Below, piece after piece: positions 33,545 through 43,079 of a stretch of DNA of 64,000 nucleotides. The translations under genes and the position numbers were made by a program. Source of the stretch: Reticulitermes lucifugus. Its lineage: Eukaryota; Arthropoda; Insecta; Blattodea; Rhinotermitidae. The stretch lies in assembly GCA_026260175.1 (NCBI GenBank), contig JAKCWW010000040.1, positions 7,656 to 71,655 of the forward strand. Direction: 5' to 3'. The notes beneath the pieces were generated by a model. It was not told the origin of the DNA, searched no databases, and saw nothing but the letters and a program-made list of their open reading frames with translations. The number at the start of each line of letters is the position of its first letter. The stretch's first letter is position 1.

Positions 33545-33735
33545 CCTACTGCACAGGCAGAAGGACAAGCGTTGCAAGAATGCCGTATGCAAAGAAAGTA
33601 TACTGGAGTTACGTCATGGGCCCTACTACGGCATCATTTGTTAAACGGCCAGATATATAAAGTGGAAGTATACTGAAGATGGGACTTGGGCCTTCTAAGG
33701 TACCATATGTAAAATTGCCAAGTTATGTAAATTAA
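33545..33735 (+). repeat. Degenerate ~69-bp tandem repeat, two to three units
   Basis: AAGTATACTGGAGTTACGTC, then GGGCCCTACTACGGCATCAT (from 33597), is repeated as AAGTATACTGAAGATGGGAC, then GGGCCTTCTAAGGTACCATA (from 33667). A partial first unit may begin near 33545. Confidence 0.6.
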
Positions 33736-33739
33736 AAAT

Positions 33740-34555
33740 ACAGCGGAAGATTACTAAAATAATTATGTAACACTTGATTATCGTAGGCGTAAGATTGGAT
33801 CCGTAGATCTAACACCTTTTCTGAAACACTGTTAGGTGCTTTTAAAAAGTTTAAGTCTAAGTTACTCACAAGCTTAGGTATTTCAGCTCCTAAGAAATTC
33901 TAATACGTTCCGAGCAGTTTGTACTTTCATTTCCCCTGGAGATATTCAGGTATGGTTTCACCAAATTACTTTCTCCGCATACTGAATATACAAACGGATG
34001 TAAAATATTCCCCATAAGCCTTATGTCTTCATTGACTCCCCTCAGTTAGAAGTCCTATAAATGTAGACACAAAAACAATTTTGCATCCATCACTTGAGGC
34101 GCACGTGCAACAACCATTACGCCACGGGTGTAACTGACCTGTCAACTTGGAATCCAACCAAAACTGTGGTTCTGTGGCTTTAAGCTAAACCGAAAACAAG
34201 CATCTTCACACGAACCGTAATACACAGAGTTGTGTGTATATAATATACCTTGAAGGTTATCTTCTCTGATGTGCAATTACGTCAATCCACATCAAGACAG
34301 AATATAGCTATAGGAACTCACTTCAAAGACAGATCGCGCCTGCAGCGTCTCGTTTAATATACCATCCAGCAGTATAAGCATGTACGAGAAGTTGCTGAAG
34401 GAACACGTTTCTACGTCTTAGGATACCTAGTCTCAATTTGTCTGCGTGTGGACATACTTCTCCTATAGCAAACTCAGGTGATTAGCAGCGAATGAAATTT
34501 CAAATGCTGAATGTTGTCAGTAAATTATTTATAAAGATACATCTAAATGTAATAT
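33740..34555. other. Unassigned DNA
   Basis: No repeat family or coding signal recognised upstream of the LINE fragment. Confidence 0.45.
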
Positions 34556-34559
34556 AAAT

Positions 34560-36035
34560 TATTATATTGTTATAGACCACATTGTTGCACAAGCTTTTGA
34601 AATGTCATGTCTCATTCGCTACATTACGTCTTCCTTTCCTACCATTTACACTCCTCTTATTTTGTACTATGCCCTTGTGAGATCTGAACTCGAATTCGCC
34701 TCTGTTGCCCGGAATTCTGTGACACTAACTGATTCTTCTAAAATCGAAAGAGTTCAAAGAAAATTTTCTGATTTATGTTACAAAATATTTTTTTATTAAT
34801 TTTGGCACCAGTAAATATGACGATATTTTGGCTAGGTTAAATCTATCAACGCTTGTCATGGCGGCGACACCTCGATGCCCTATTTCTTATTAATGTTTTT
34901 AATAACAAAATCAGCTTCCCTTCCATCCTCAGTACCGTCACTCTTCGTGTACCGTCAAATAATAAGAGATACTTGGTATTTGATGCTGTAAATCAAAGGC
35001 CAGTTACTGCGGCTAATGCTATCTGCAGGTTAACTGATCTCTTCAATCACAAAGATATTTCACTTTAGTGCATAATTATATCAATGTTATATAATCCAAT
35101 TAGTTGCATACATTTTCTTATCCTTTGGATCATACTATTAATCATTAGCTGTTCTTTATCTTTATTAATTACCTCTAATTTTTAATGGCTTTTTGGTACT
35201 TTCCTCCATTATTGTAATCCATCTACCATTTAATTATGTATTGTATCTCATTGTGTGTTTTACAGTTAATATTATGTTTTTCTATTACATACTATATTGT
35301 AACTTCACCTTTTTAATGCTTTTCATGTGGTCCCTTTAAGTATTTTTCTTCATGGTGCAACAGTCCGTAGTGGGACAGAGCCTCCTTACTATCGAGGCTT
35401 CACGATCACACTCAGACACACCACACTCGGCAGGACTCCTCTGCATGAGTGTTCAGCTCGACGCCGAGACCTCTACCTGACAACACATAACACTCACAAG
35501 AGACATCCATGCCCCCAGCGGGATGCGAACCCGCAATCCCAGCAAGCAGGCGGCCGCGGACCTACGCCTTAGACCGTGGAGCCACTGTGATCGGATTCTC
35601 TTTAAGTATTACTTATGAATATTGTACGTTTGTGCCTGTTTCTGTAATTGGCCCTCCGGCTGTTGACTCAGCACGTCAATAATCTTGACTGATTTGAGAG
35701 GGATTGAATTGAATTGGACTGAATTGAACTGGTGTTCAGGAACCAATTTTCAATTTAAAACATTTTTCTTTAGAAATTATACTTGATGAGACTTTTCCTT
35801 ACTATCTATTTTGTGCGTGTTTCCCATTCGTGGTTTGTTAGTGGATGTATCTGCTCTTATGTTTCTGTGCTGTCTCTGTAATCGGCCTTATGACTGCAGT
35901 GTCAGCATATTAATAATAAACAATTGAATTGAATATTGTATATTTATATGTTCCTGCTGGTTTTGTAATTAGCCCTGCGCGGTTAAGCCTGCGCGTTAAT
36001 CAATGTTTTAATAATAATTATTATTGTTATTATTT
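34560..36035 (+). mobile_element. CR1/Jockey-like LINE 3' portion with tandem 3' termini
   Basis: The first frame (about 34563-34799) contains ILYYALVRSELEFASVARNS, then TLTDSSKIERVQRKFSDLCY. This is the conserved region just after the RT domain in CR1/Jockey-group LINEs (LVRSkLEYAS-vWN, KIErVQRKF). A stop at 34797-34799 and a one-base shift near 34852 separate it from RRHLDALFLINVFNNKIS and RLTDLFNHKDISL, which end at the ORF2 stop 35066-35068. The 3' UTR follows, split by a SINE A (35345-35596). It then shows three tandem copies of the 3' terminus at 35612-35732, 35845-35934 and 35935-36035. The first two end in TTGAATTGAA-type tails. 5'-truncated: no YADD motif remains. Confidence 0.85.
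35331..35610 (-). mobile_element. SINE family A nested in the LINE 3' UTR
   Basis: The body is 35345-35596, reversed. It carries the full family body (GAGGCTTCACGATCACACTC, GGCAGGACTCCTCTGC) and the tRNA-like head (B box complement GGGATGCGAACCCGC at 35519-35533; AGACCGTGGAGCCACTG at the end). Flanks TCCCTTTAAGTATT (35331-35344) and TCTCTTTAAGTATT (35597-35610) are a 14-bp TSD with one mismatch. It dates as younger than the LINE insertion. Confidence 0.92.
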
Positions 36036-36039
36036 TTAC

Positions 36040-36980
36040 AATGATTTTCTGGTATCACTTTTATGCAGGGAATTTACAATTATATAACTGAAATAAACCA
36101 TGTTTCTATGGTATATAATTTTGAAACTATTCTGTGGTTACAATACATGGCACATGTAATGTTATTTCCCGTGATAAACGTTTTGTATTTTAACATTAGT
36201 ACTTCCCAAAGTATATGCGCAGTGCCCAGTATGGCGGTTTTGTGTAGTTCTTTGATGTCATGCTTTCCCGGTGTGTTGCTCAGATAATTTTCTGAAAGAT
36301 TTTGAGACGGTTCCACTTGCCTTATTACTACTGGCATCATGCTCGTTTTAAAATAATAATAATAAGACATTTATGGGTAATATTGCCCATGTAATTTAGC
36401 TCATAACTATTGCCAGCTACTACCATGACGTGCATATGGAAGACCCACTTTGGCATCATTTGTGTTGCAGACAGAATTGCACTTCTTAGGACTACACTGC
36501 GATCCTTCTTTCTATCTTATTCTTTCTTCATTCCGTTTTTTCTGCGCTTTTGCATACACTTTTCTACTATCTTTCGACCCTCTCTTTTTCCATTTTTCTT
36601 CTCTTCACAAGGATGGTCTTTCATTGAATTTAAAGGACAGAAAATGAGGGTTTCCACGTCGACAAACCGATCATCACTTTGTAAGCTCTCTTAAAATATA
36701 TTGGTGGGTTCGACAGAGCACAGAGTGCAATCGCGCATGAAGTCTGTGAACAAAGGAATACACAATCCAAAAAAAGCACATATGTGTTCAACATTTTAAA
36801 ACCCCTTTCGCTCTGCACTGTGTCACGAGTGTCAGCCGCAGTAACATGTTGACAGATGTTACACAAAATGTTCATTTTCTTTCCAAGATCTTCAGACAGC
36901 AAAAGCGCCACACCTTCTGAAGCAGTTTACTGTTTTGTATGTGATAATCTCTCTTTAAGTATTTTACATTGTCTGATTAT
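36040..36980. other. Unassigned DNA
   Basis: CT-rich tract at 36480-36620. Short open frames on both strands (36063-36370, 36410-36694, 36630-36911) have no domain and are explained by composition. Confidence 0.45.
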
Positions 36981-36984
36981 GGCT

Positions 36985-37254
36985 ATTTGAAAAAGCTGAA
37001 AAATGTTGCACTGTAAAATAGAGTAAATTATTAAGAACATAGTTGCAATTGGCTGCTCTTATTTCTCCTTCAGTTTTTGACAATGTTGACCTACCTTACT
37101 GATCTCTTACGAAATTTATCCGCCAAACCAATAAGGCTTTACTGTGATACAAGACAGGAAATGTATGCATAACGTAATATTCAGGTTTTTTGAAAACGCT
37201 GAAACATGTTGCAACACGATATACAGTAAATTATTAAGAACACAGTTGAATTAA
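36985..37254 (+). repeat. Local duplication, ~65 bp units 202 bp apart
   Basis: TTTGAAAAAGCTGAAAAATG, then GAGTAAATTATTAAGAACAT (36987-37050), is echoed by TTTTGAAAACGCTGAAACAT, then CAGTAAATTATTAAGAACAC (37187-37254). The intervening DNA is not obviously repeated. Confidence 0.65.
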
Positions 37255-37428
37255 ATAGACAGCTAATAATTGAATTTACACAAATTTAAAAATCGAACTG
37301 AAAGACCCACGTTCTTTGAACTGCCCCCTCAACAGCCATCCGTTAAAAACAAAAACGAAGAATAAATCGAATTTCTTTACACCATTACAAATAAAATCTA
37401 CACGTTATCAAGGATTATCGAAGTAGCG

Positions 37429-37475
37429 TTATGTTTCGACACACAGAGCTCCATCTTCAGGCCCAGTTACACATT
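37429..37475 (-). other. Diverged solitary hammerhead-like motif
   Basis: On the minus strand: GCCTGAAGATGG, then GAGCTCTGTGTGTC, then GAAACATAACG. The CTGANGA and GAAAC boxes are at the usual spacing, but stem II no longer pairs well. Confidence 0.4.
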
Positions 37476-37530
37476 TTGTTAAGCCAGAGCCAAATCTGTC
37501 ATGTACGGTGTGAAATTTGTTTACGTATTG

Positions 37531-37811
37531 TACTATAACTGCCGATCCCAGTGGCCGCGCGATCTAAGGCGTGGGTCTGCGGCCGCACGCTTGCTGGGAT
37601 TGTGGGTTCGAATTCCACTGGGGGCATGGATGTCTGTCTCTTTTGGGTGTTGTGTGTTGTCAGGTAGACGTCTCTGCGTCGGGCTGATCACTCGTCCAGA
37701 GGAGTCCTACCGAATGTGGTGTGTCTGAGTGTGCTCGTAAAGCCTCGATAATGAGGAAACCCTGGCCCACTAGGGGCTGTTGCTCCATGAGAAAAAAGCA
37801 ATACTATAACT
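37531..37811 (+). mobile_element. SINE family A, full-length copy with perfect TSD
   Basis: The body is 37541-37801. The head is near-consensus: GCCGATCCCAGTGGCCGCGC, GATCTAAGGCGTGGGTCTGC, and B box GGGTTCGAATTCCAC (37603-37617). The body includes GTTGTGTGTTGTCAGGTAG, GGGCTGATCACTCGTC, AGGAGTCCTACCGAATGTG and AAGCCTCGATAATGAGG, then the terminal CCATGAGAAAAAAGC. TACTATAACT is identical at 37531-37540 and 37802-37811. It is the best reference copy in this window for family A. Confidence 0.95.
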
Positions 37812-37814
37812 ACA

Positions 37815-39985
37815 GCTATCCTATGTAATCGTCTGTACACCTAATATCTCTGTTTATGTTATGGCACGATACTAAATACACTAAACCTTTAGAACCCAGT
37901 GATTACTTTAACTACCACGTTTAACATTCAAAAGCACTGCACAGAGAATGTACTTCTGTCTTTTGGGTGGATCCCTATACAGAATTAACTGTTTGGTTCT
38001 TATTATGTCGAAGGCGCTGGTTTACTGTGCGTTACGATCATAAACATTAAACATAATTCAGTTTAACTTTCGTCTTTAAGAGGATCAAGTGCAAGTTTAC
38101 AATATTTAAAATAATGAAATACAAAGAAAAGTCTAGAAACTTTACATACCTATATGAAAGTCTACAAGTGGTTAAGCTGCATACAGCAAGCTATTTGGTG
38201 CGACAGCTACAGTCAATTACCAGTACGATTATAAAGGGTGTCACAAATGGCACACATTATACATTTCTATCAATCAGTAATGCACAGGTGCAACTAATCT
38301 CCTCGCAACTTTACAGGTTTTATCATTTAATCACTCAAAAATCTGTCTGGCGCATATACAACAAATAAATTTTGGAATCATTAAATTACAAATTACAGTG
38401 CGGCTTTTAGTGCAGCATTATGGTCTGTTGCCATGCTTGTAACACTGATGATGGGGAAAAAGTAAAATAAAAACGTTGGAGAGTTTGTGGTGTAGTGATA
38501 TGGCAACTAATGCGTAAAAATCATACAGTTTATTCAACCTTTCTAAGCAACAGCTGAGACGCCCACAAAAGAAAAGCCGGAGCCCACGTATACACATATA
38601 ATATAATAAAGCATTTCCATCTCTGTAAGTGAGAAAAGCAGGCTAAAAACAAAGGATCAAAATCAAAGCAAGACATGAAAACGGCAACAAACAAAAGGGC
38701 ATGCCTGCAAGTGTAGGTCCTATTTCAAGATTCATCTTTTCTTAAGTAAAACCGAAATAGCCTGCAAGGAGCTTCACCCTTGTACTGTACAAACTATTTT
38801 AAGACAAACAAACTCTCTCAGATCTTAACGAACAGTGCAAGAAGGGATGAAACGCACAGAAACGTAATGATTCCGTGAAAGTTAGCTGCATTATATCTGT
38901 ACTTTGTATCATTATGGCACTGCCATTTCAATTTGCAAGAGAAAATGCTATCCAACAGACAAGTACATGCAAGCTTTCGGTGTGTAGCACATAGATTTCC
39001 AATGGAATATGAAAGAACCAGCAGCAATTCGAAGTTTGTTCCTAGAACTATGTAATAAATTTTCTGCCACGCTTCTTGTCCGGAACTGCTTCTTTAAAAA
39101 GCATCGCAGTGCAAAATAAGCGATGTAACTGGCCATTCTTGCTTTCAGTTCTGGAGCGAGAGATCAAAAGATGGAGGAAACTTAAGTGTTTAGACGGAAA
39201 TTGATATTAGGTAAATCAAAGAAGGGGTCGGCTGGTGCAATAACGTATTTCTTATTAGGACGCACTTCATGAAATTGGGAATTAAGAATGACAGAATTAA
39301 TGACCGTCTATGACCAACTTCTATGAAGGAAGCGTAGGCTTTTCAGAGCTTCTAGGCGCCGGATTGTCGCTAACTCTAAGCGGATAATTTATGTGTAGAC
39401 ACGGATTCCTTTTCTGTTCACTCAAATCCTAAGCTCAACTAACTGTCATATATTCAGTGACAGTGTAAGGCATTTGAAGTCAATGAAAGCGAAAGAAATT
39501 CAAAGAGACTTGTTCCCGCCGGGAAAAGTCACCAGGTGGCAATTTTCTGGGCCAACCTGAATTCATGCCTGACTTCAAAATTTAAAACAAGCTATTGAAA
39601 TCATCATTATCTTGGCTTATTTCCACAACTGGAACAAATCATTTTTTTTTGGTTCCTAAGTGGAAAACGTTTCCCTTGGTTTTCGAGCGCGGAGGACAGT
39701 AGCTACTCTACGGAGTTAAAAGAGATTCCAAATGTTGCACAGTGAATTAAACTATACCACGTTAAACAAAATTTCAAGTCAAGCTTAAAATGACATCCGC
39801 TAAAACACATGACAGTCATGTAGAGGTTGCAACAAGCCGTGAGGTGCTACAAGGCTCAATGAATGTTGATCGATTAGATTCATTGCGTGTTGCAATTAAA
39901 CTGCGGCAAAGAAACTACGATTGCTGGGGATAACACGGTGGAGTCGACTTGCCTCTCACTATGTTCTTGGACAGAAGCCTTATCT
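37815..39985. other. Unassigned DNA
   Basis: No gene or repeat family recognised. A CACTGATGATGGGG word at 38444-38457 recalls the hammerhead-like core, but no stem or GAAAC box follows. Confidence 0.45.
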
Positions 39986-40000
39986 TAATTGAGGTAAGAC

Positions 40001-40281
40001 AAGGTAAAGTTCAACCAAGAACAGGCCATGAAGGCCCAGAGGGGGAGGAGAGGTATAGTTCTACTCTTTCTTTAACCTCGGAGCTAGATGGGGGTGTATG
40101 GCCAACACCACGCCCCGGCCGCTTTACTCCGGGAAAGAGACCCAGTACCCACTGTACAAGAGGCTGGGTGGGCTCCAGGGCCGGTTTGGATATGTGTGAA
40201 TAACCTCGCCTCCACCGACATTCGATCCCCGGGCCGTCAATCCCGAAGCGAGGCGCTATACCGAATACGCAATCCCGGCCC
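40001..40281 (-). mobile_element. SINE family B, full copy
   Basis: The best complete B copy. Minus-strand head GGGCCGGGATTGCGTATTCG (A box), B box GGGGATCGAATGTCGG (40224-40239), GGCGAGGTTATTC, CCGGCCCTGGAGCCCACCCA, GTACTGGGTCTCTTTCCCG, GTAAAGCGGCCGGGGCGTGG, then AAAGAAAGAGTAGAACTATA and the GGGCCTTCATGGCC tail ending AACTTTACC. A weak flank similarity (TTATCTTA/TTATCTTG) could be a decayed TSD. Confidence 0.9.
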
Positions 40282-40357
40282 TTTATCTTGACCTTGAGGA
40301 TCAAAATTCCAGAAATTGCACCTTGTTAAATAAATCCTTCAAAACAGAAAAGTGCCA

Positions 40358-40470
40358 TGCGTCGGGAAGCAGCACAATCGAGAGTGACACAGCCACGGTG
40401 TGTCGGACGAGCAGAGCATGTCCCGACACACAATGGGGAGGATAATGCTGCTTCAGTGCCCGCCATCCCG
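40358..40470. other. GC-rich nested inverted repeat
   Basis: The inner stem TGTGTCGGAC (40398-40407) pairs with GTCCCGACACA (40419-40429, one bulge). The outer stem GAAGCAGCA pairs with TGCTGCTTC about 75 bases downstream. The surroundings are richer in CpG than most of the window. No repeat-family match or coding signal was seen, so its nature is unknown. Confidence 0.4.
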
Positions 40471-40474
40471 AAAA

Positions 40475-41680
40475 TTAAGTCTCAGACATACCACTGCCTT
40501 TGACAAAGAAACTTACGAATGTACAGTCTGGAAAGAAATGCGCGCACAAAGCCTCCATAATGTGATTACTTGTTAAAGAAAAAGGACCGAAAGTGATATG
40601 ACACGTGTCCTCAGACATATTTTTCGAGACATGCATCGCTGTTAATGCTGCTTCTGTGTCAATTCGTGACAGCCTCGTAACTAATAAATCGGTTTTGACA
40701 AAATCGAAATATGATGTGAACATAATGGTATTGGAGGACACCCCACAGCAATACATTTCAGCTTTCTTTCCTTCTAAGAAAGACAATATATAGGATTTTA
40801 AGATTATGATACTCTCAGTGTTTCCCTCACTTCAACTATCGAAATCTGTGACTGCTCTTCGTGACAGGTGGTAAGAGAATTGCCACTGAGTGGCCCCCAG
40901 ACTCGATGCATCGTAGTATCCTACAATCAGCCATAACGACATGGCGGACGCGCGCACATGTTAAGGCGGGAGCGACACCAGTCTCACCCTGTCGAGGGCA
41001 TGGCACAGGTCTTGGGAAACTACGTAACTTGTACTATACAATATTTTGTACAGTATTAAATATAAATATGGCGGCCTTGCGGACATTTATTAACTGCATG
41101 CTTAATGATAATAACTAACAAGGCTATGCAGCTTGGCACGTGTTATCTGGTACTCAGCTAGACCATAAATATACCTACGCACGTTTATGAAACACAGCTT
41201 TTAGTTAACGGTAATGAATACACAGAAGATGCAAATCTTGGAATTCATATCTACCAAACACAACAAATAGATAATCCGGTTTTAACGCCATGTTCTTCAC
41301 AAAATAACATACAGCTACAATAAAAGTACTACCAGACATATTTAATTATAAAACTATATAACAGGCAATAGACTTGTTTTCTATTCGAGATTCTAATTAT
41401 TGTTATGCCTCAATATTTAAATTTGCTAACTAAAGAAATTTCCTTTACTTAACCATCATGCTATGAAGATGATGGAGACGTGAGAGGCATAGAGCTACCC
41501 ATTTTATAATCTGGCACTAGATAGCTCACGCTGTGGCAGCTATAACAACAGCGCTTCGAATACGAGATTAGGTAGGACGTAGGTGGTGGCAAGTTTAAAA
41601 TATGCTCCTTCCGGAAATCAAACTCTGGTTGCTTACCTTGTAGCAAAACTCCGTATACTAGCAAAGTAGAAAGTAGGGAA
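40475..41680. other. Unassigned DNA; open on both strands at 40475-40793
   Basis: A 103-codon minus frame (40475-40786) and a plus frame (40605-40793, SSDIFFETCIAVNAASVSIR at its start) overlap. Neither matches a family I know. The segment 40860-41010 is GC-rich. A very decayed family B-like stretch may lie at 41470-41690 (AATCTGGCACTAG). Confidence 0.35.
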
Positions 41681-41684
41681 AGGT

Positions 41685-41970
41685 AAAATCGTCCATGGGC
41701 ACTCCATAAAGGCATAAGGGAAAGTGGAGGTATGGCTCCACTAATTCTTAAATCTCGGCACTAGGTAGTGGTGAATGGTCAGCTTCACATCTCGGTCCCT
41801 TTACCTCCGTGTAAACAGCCCCCCCCGCACCCACTGAATAGAGTGAAGGTTATGACCACAGCCAGTCTGAACGCTTTGGAGAGATCATAAATCTCTTGCC
41901 CCTGCCGGTAATTGAACCACGTACAACCCGCAGCCTAGACACTATACTGATTATGCTATCCAGACTCCCA
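41685..41970 (-). mobile_element. SINE family B, diverged copy
   Basis: The plus strand shows GGTAAAATCG, CATAAAGGCATAAGGG, TCCACTAATTCTTAAATCTC, CACATCTCGGTCCCTTTACC (from 41787) and ATAAATCTCTTGCCCCTGCC, followed by a decayed B-box region (GGTAATTGAACCACG, 41909-41923). The order matches the family; no TSD is visible. Confidence 0.7.
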
Positions 41971-41974
41971 AAGG

Positions 41975-42765
41975 AGAAAGAAAAAGTGTCAAAATAGAAA
42001 TACTAGAGTAACTGTGAAACAGAAAAAGAGACATAATGTTAAAGAGAAAAAGCAGGTGAAAGACTGAGATGTAAACCCGCAATATGGCTCGTTTCCAAAA
42101 TAGAAAAAGGTTCACGACCAAAAGGGAGATAAAAGAGTGGTAACGGAGGGGGAATTGAGTGAAAAATATGCCAAAATGTCGAGTTGGCATTGAGTGTGAG
42201 GAAAAGGCTCTTTTCATTCGGAGAGAGGAAAAGGGCGTATAAGGATTGAAACGAAATGGGGTGGCCCACAAGGATCGACCACCTCCTCTCCAAATCTATG
42301 TTACAGCAGTCGTTAGCACTGCGTTTTGTATGTACCAGAAGTTGGGCTACGGGAGGTGGCGGAGGGTGAAAAAGAGAGGGGGTTTAGAAAACAAACTTCT
42401 TTAAAACTTTAACTCAACCTGTCTTGTTGATTCTAGTTGCTTCTAGTTTTCGTCTGCTTTGGTGTTTCTTTGAAAAAAGTTTCCCCAAATATCGTGCTCA
42501 ATAACACGACGTGGTAATAGAACCTTGGGATCTAGATCAATCTTACTGACAACCCCACAAGCGCAGGTTGATCTGATAACACAAAAATGTGAACTGTGTT
42601 ATTTAGGCTAAGGAGCTGAAGGAGGAAGTTCAGAAGTTCGACGCTGTTTAGAGGTTTCGGATAACTTCCTTTGCTTCACCTTACATGAAATGCGTCTGAG
42701 GTTCACCCTGACCAGTATTGAACATGCACGCAACGACTGTCGCAGGGTGGTGGTTTATATTCGAG
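41975..42765. other. Unassigned, purine-rich in part
   Basis: Purine-rich tract at 41970-42260 giving minus-strand Phe/Leu/Ser frames. No gene recognised. Confidence 0.45.
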
Positions 42766-42769
42766 AAAT

Positions 42770-43075
42770 CCCGAGTATTGTGCTCGACCGAGGTAGTACA
42801 GTGACTAGGCAACGGGCTGGAAGATTCGGGGTTTGGATCGGGGCAGGTGCAAGTGATTCTGTTTTCTCTAAAACGTTCAGACCGGCTCCGAGGCCCACAC
42901 AGCCTCCTACGAAACGGGAACTGGGGGTTATTTCCCGATATAAAGCAGCCCGAACGTGAGGCTGAACACTCACTTCCACATAGTGCAGAAGTTAAGAATG
43001 AATATAGTCGTATATCCACTTCCTGTATGACTTCATAACCTGTCTAAGGAGAACTTTATCTTCTTTACCTACTTT
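42770..43075 (+). mobile_element. SINE family B, diverged copy
   Basis: Plus-strand order: decayed head (GGTTTGGATCGGGG at the B box, 42830-42843), CGTTCAGACCGGCTCCGAGG, CCCACACAGCCTCCTACGAA, CCCGATATAAAGCAGCCCG, GAATATAGTCGTATATCCAC and GGAGAACTTTATCTTCTTTA. All blocks align with the 13402 and 40001 copies. Confidence 0.7.
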
Positions 43076-43079
43076 CTTT

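Noticed and set aside
38444-38500. CACTGATGATGGGG word with AACGTTGG downstream
   Set aside because: The first box is perfect but there is no stem and no GAAAC box; at best a fully decayed member.
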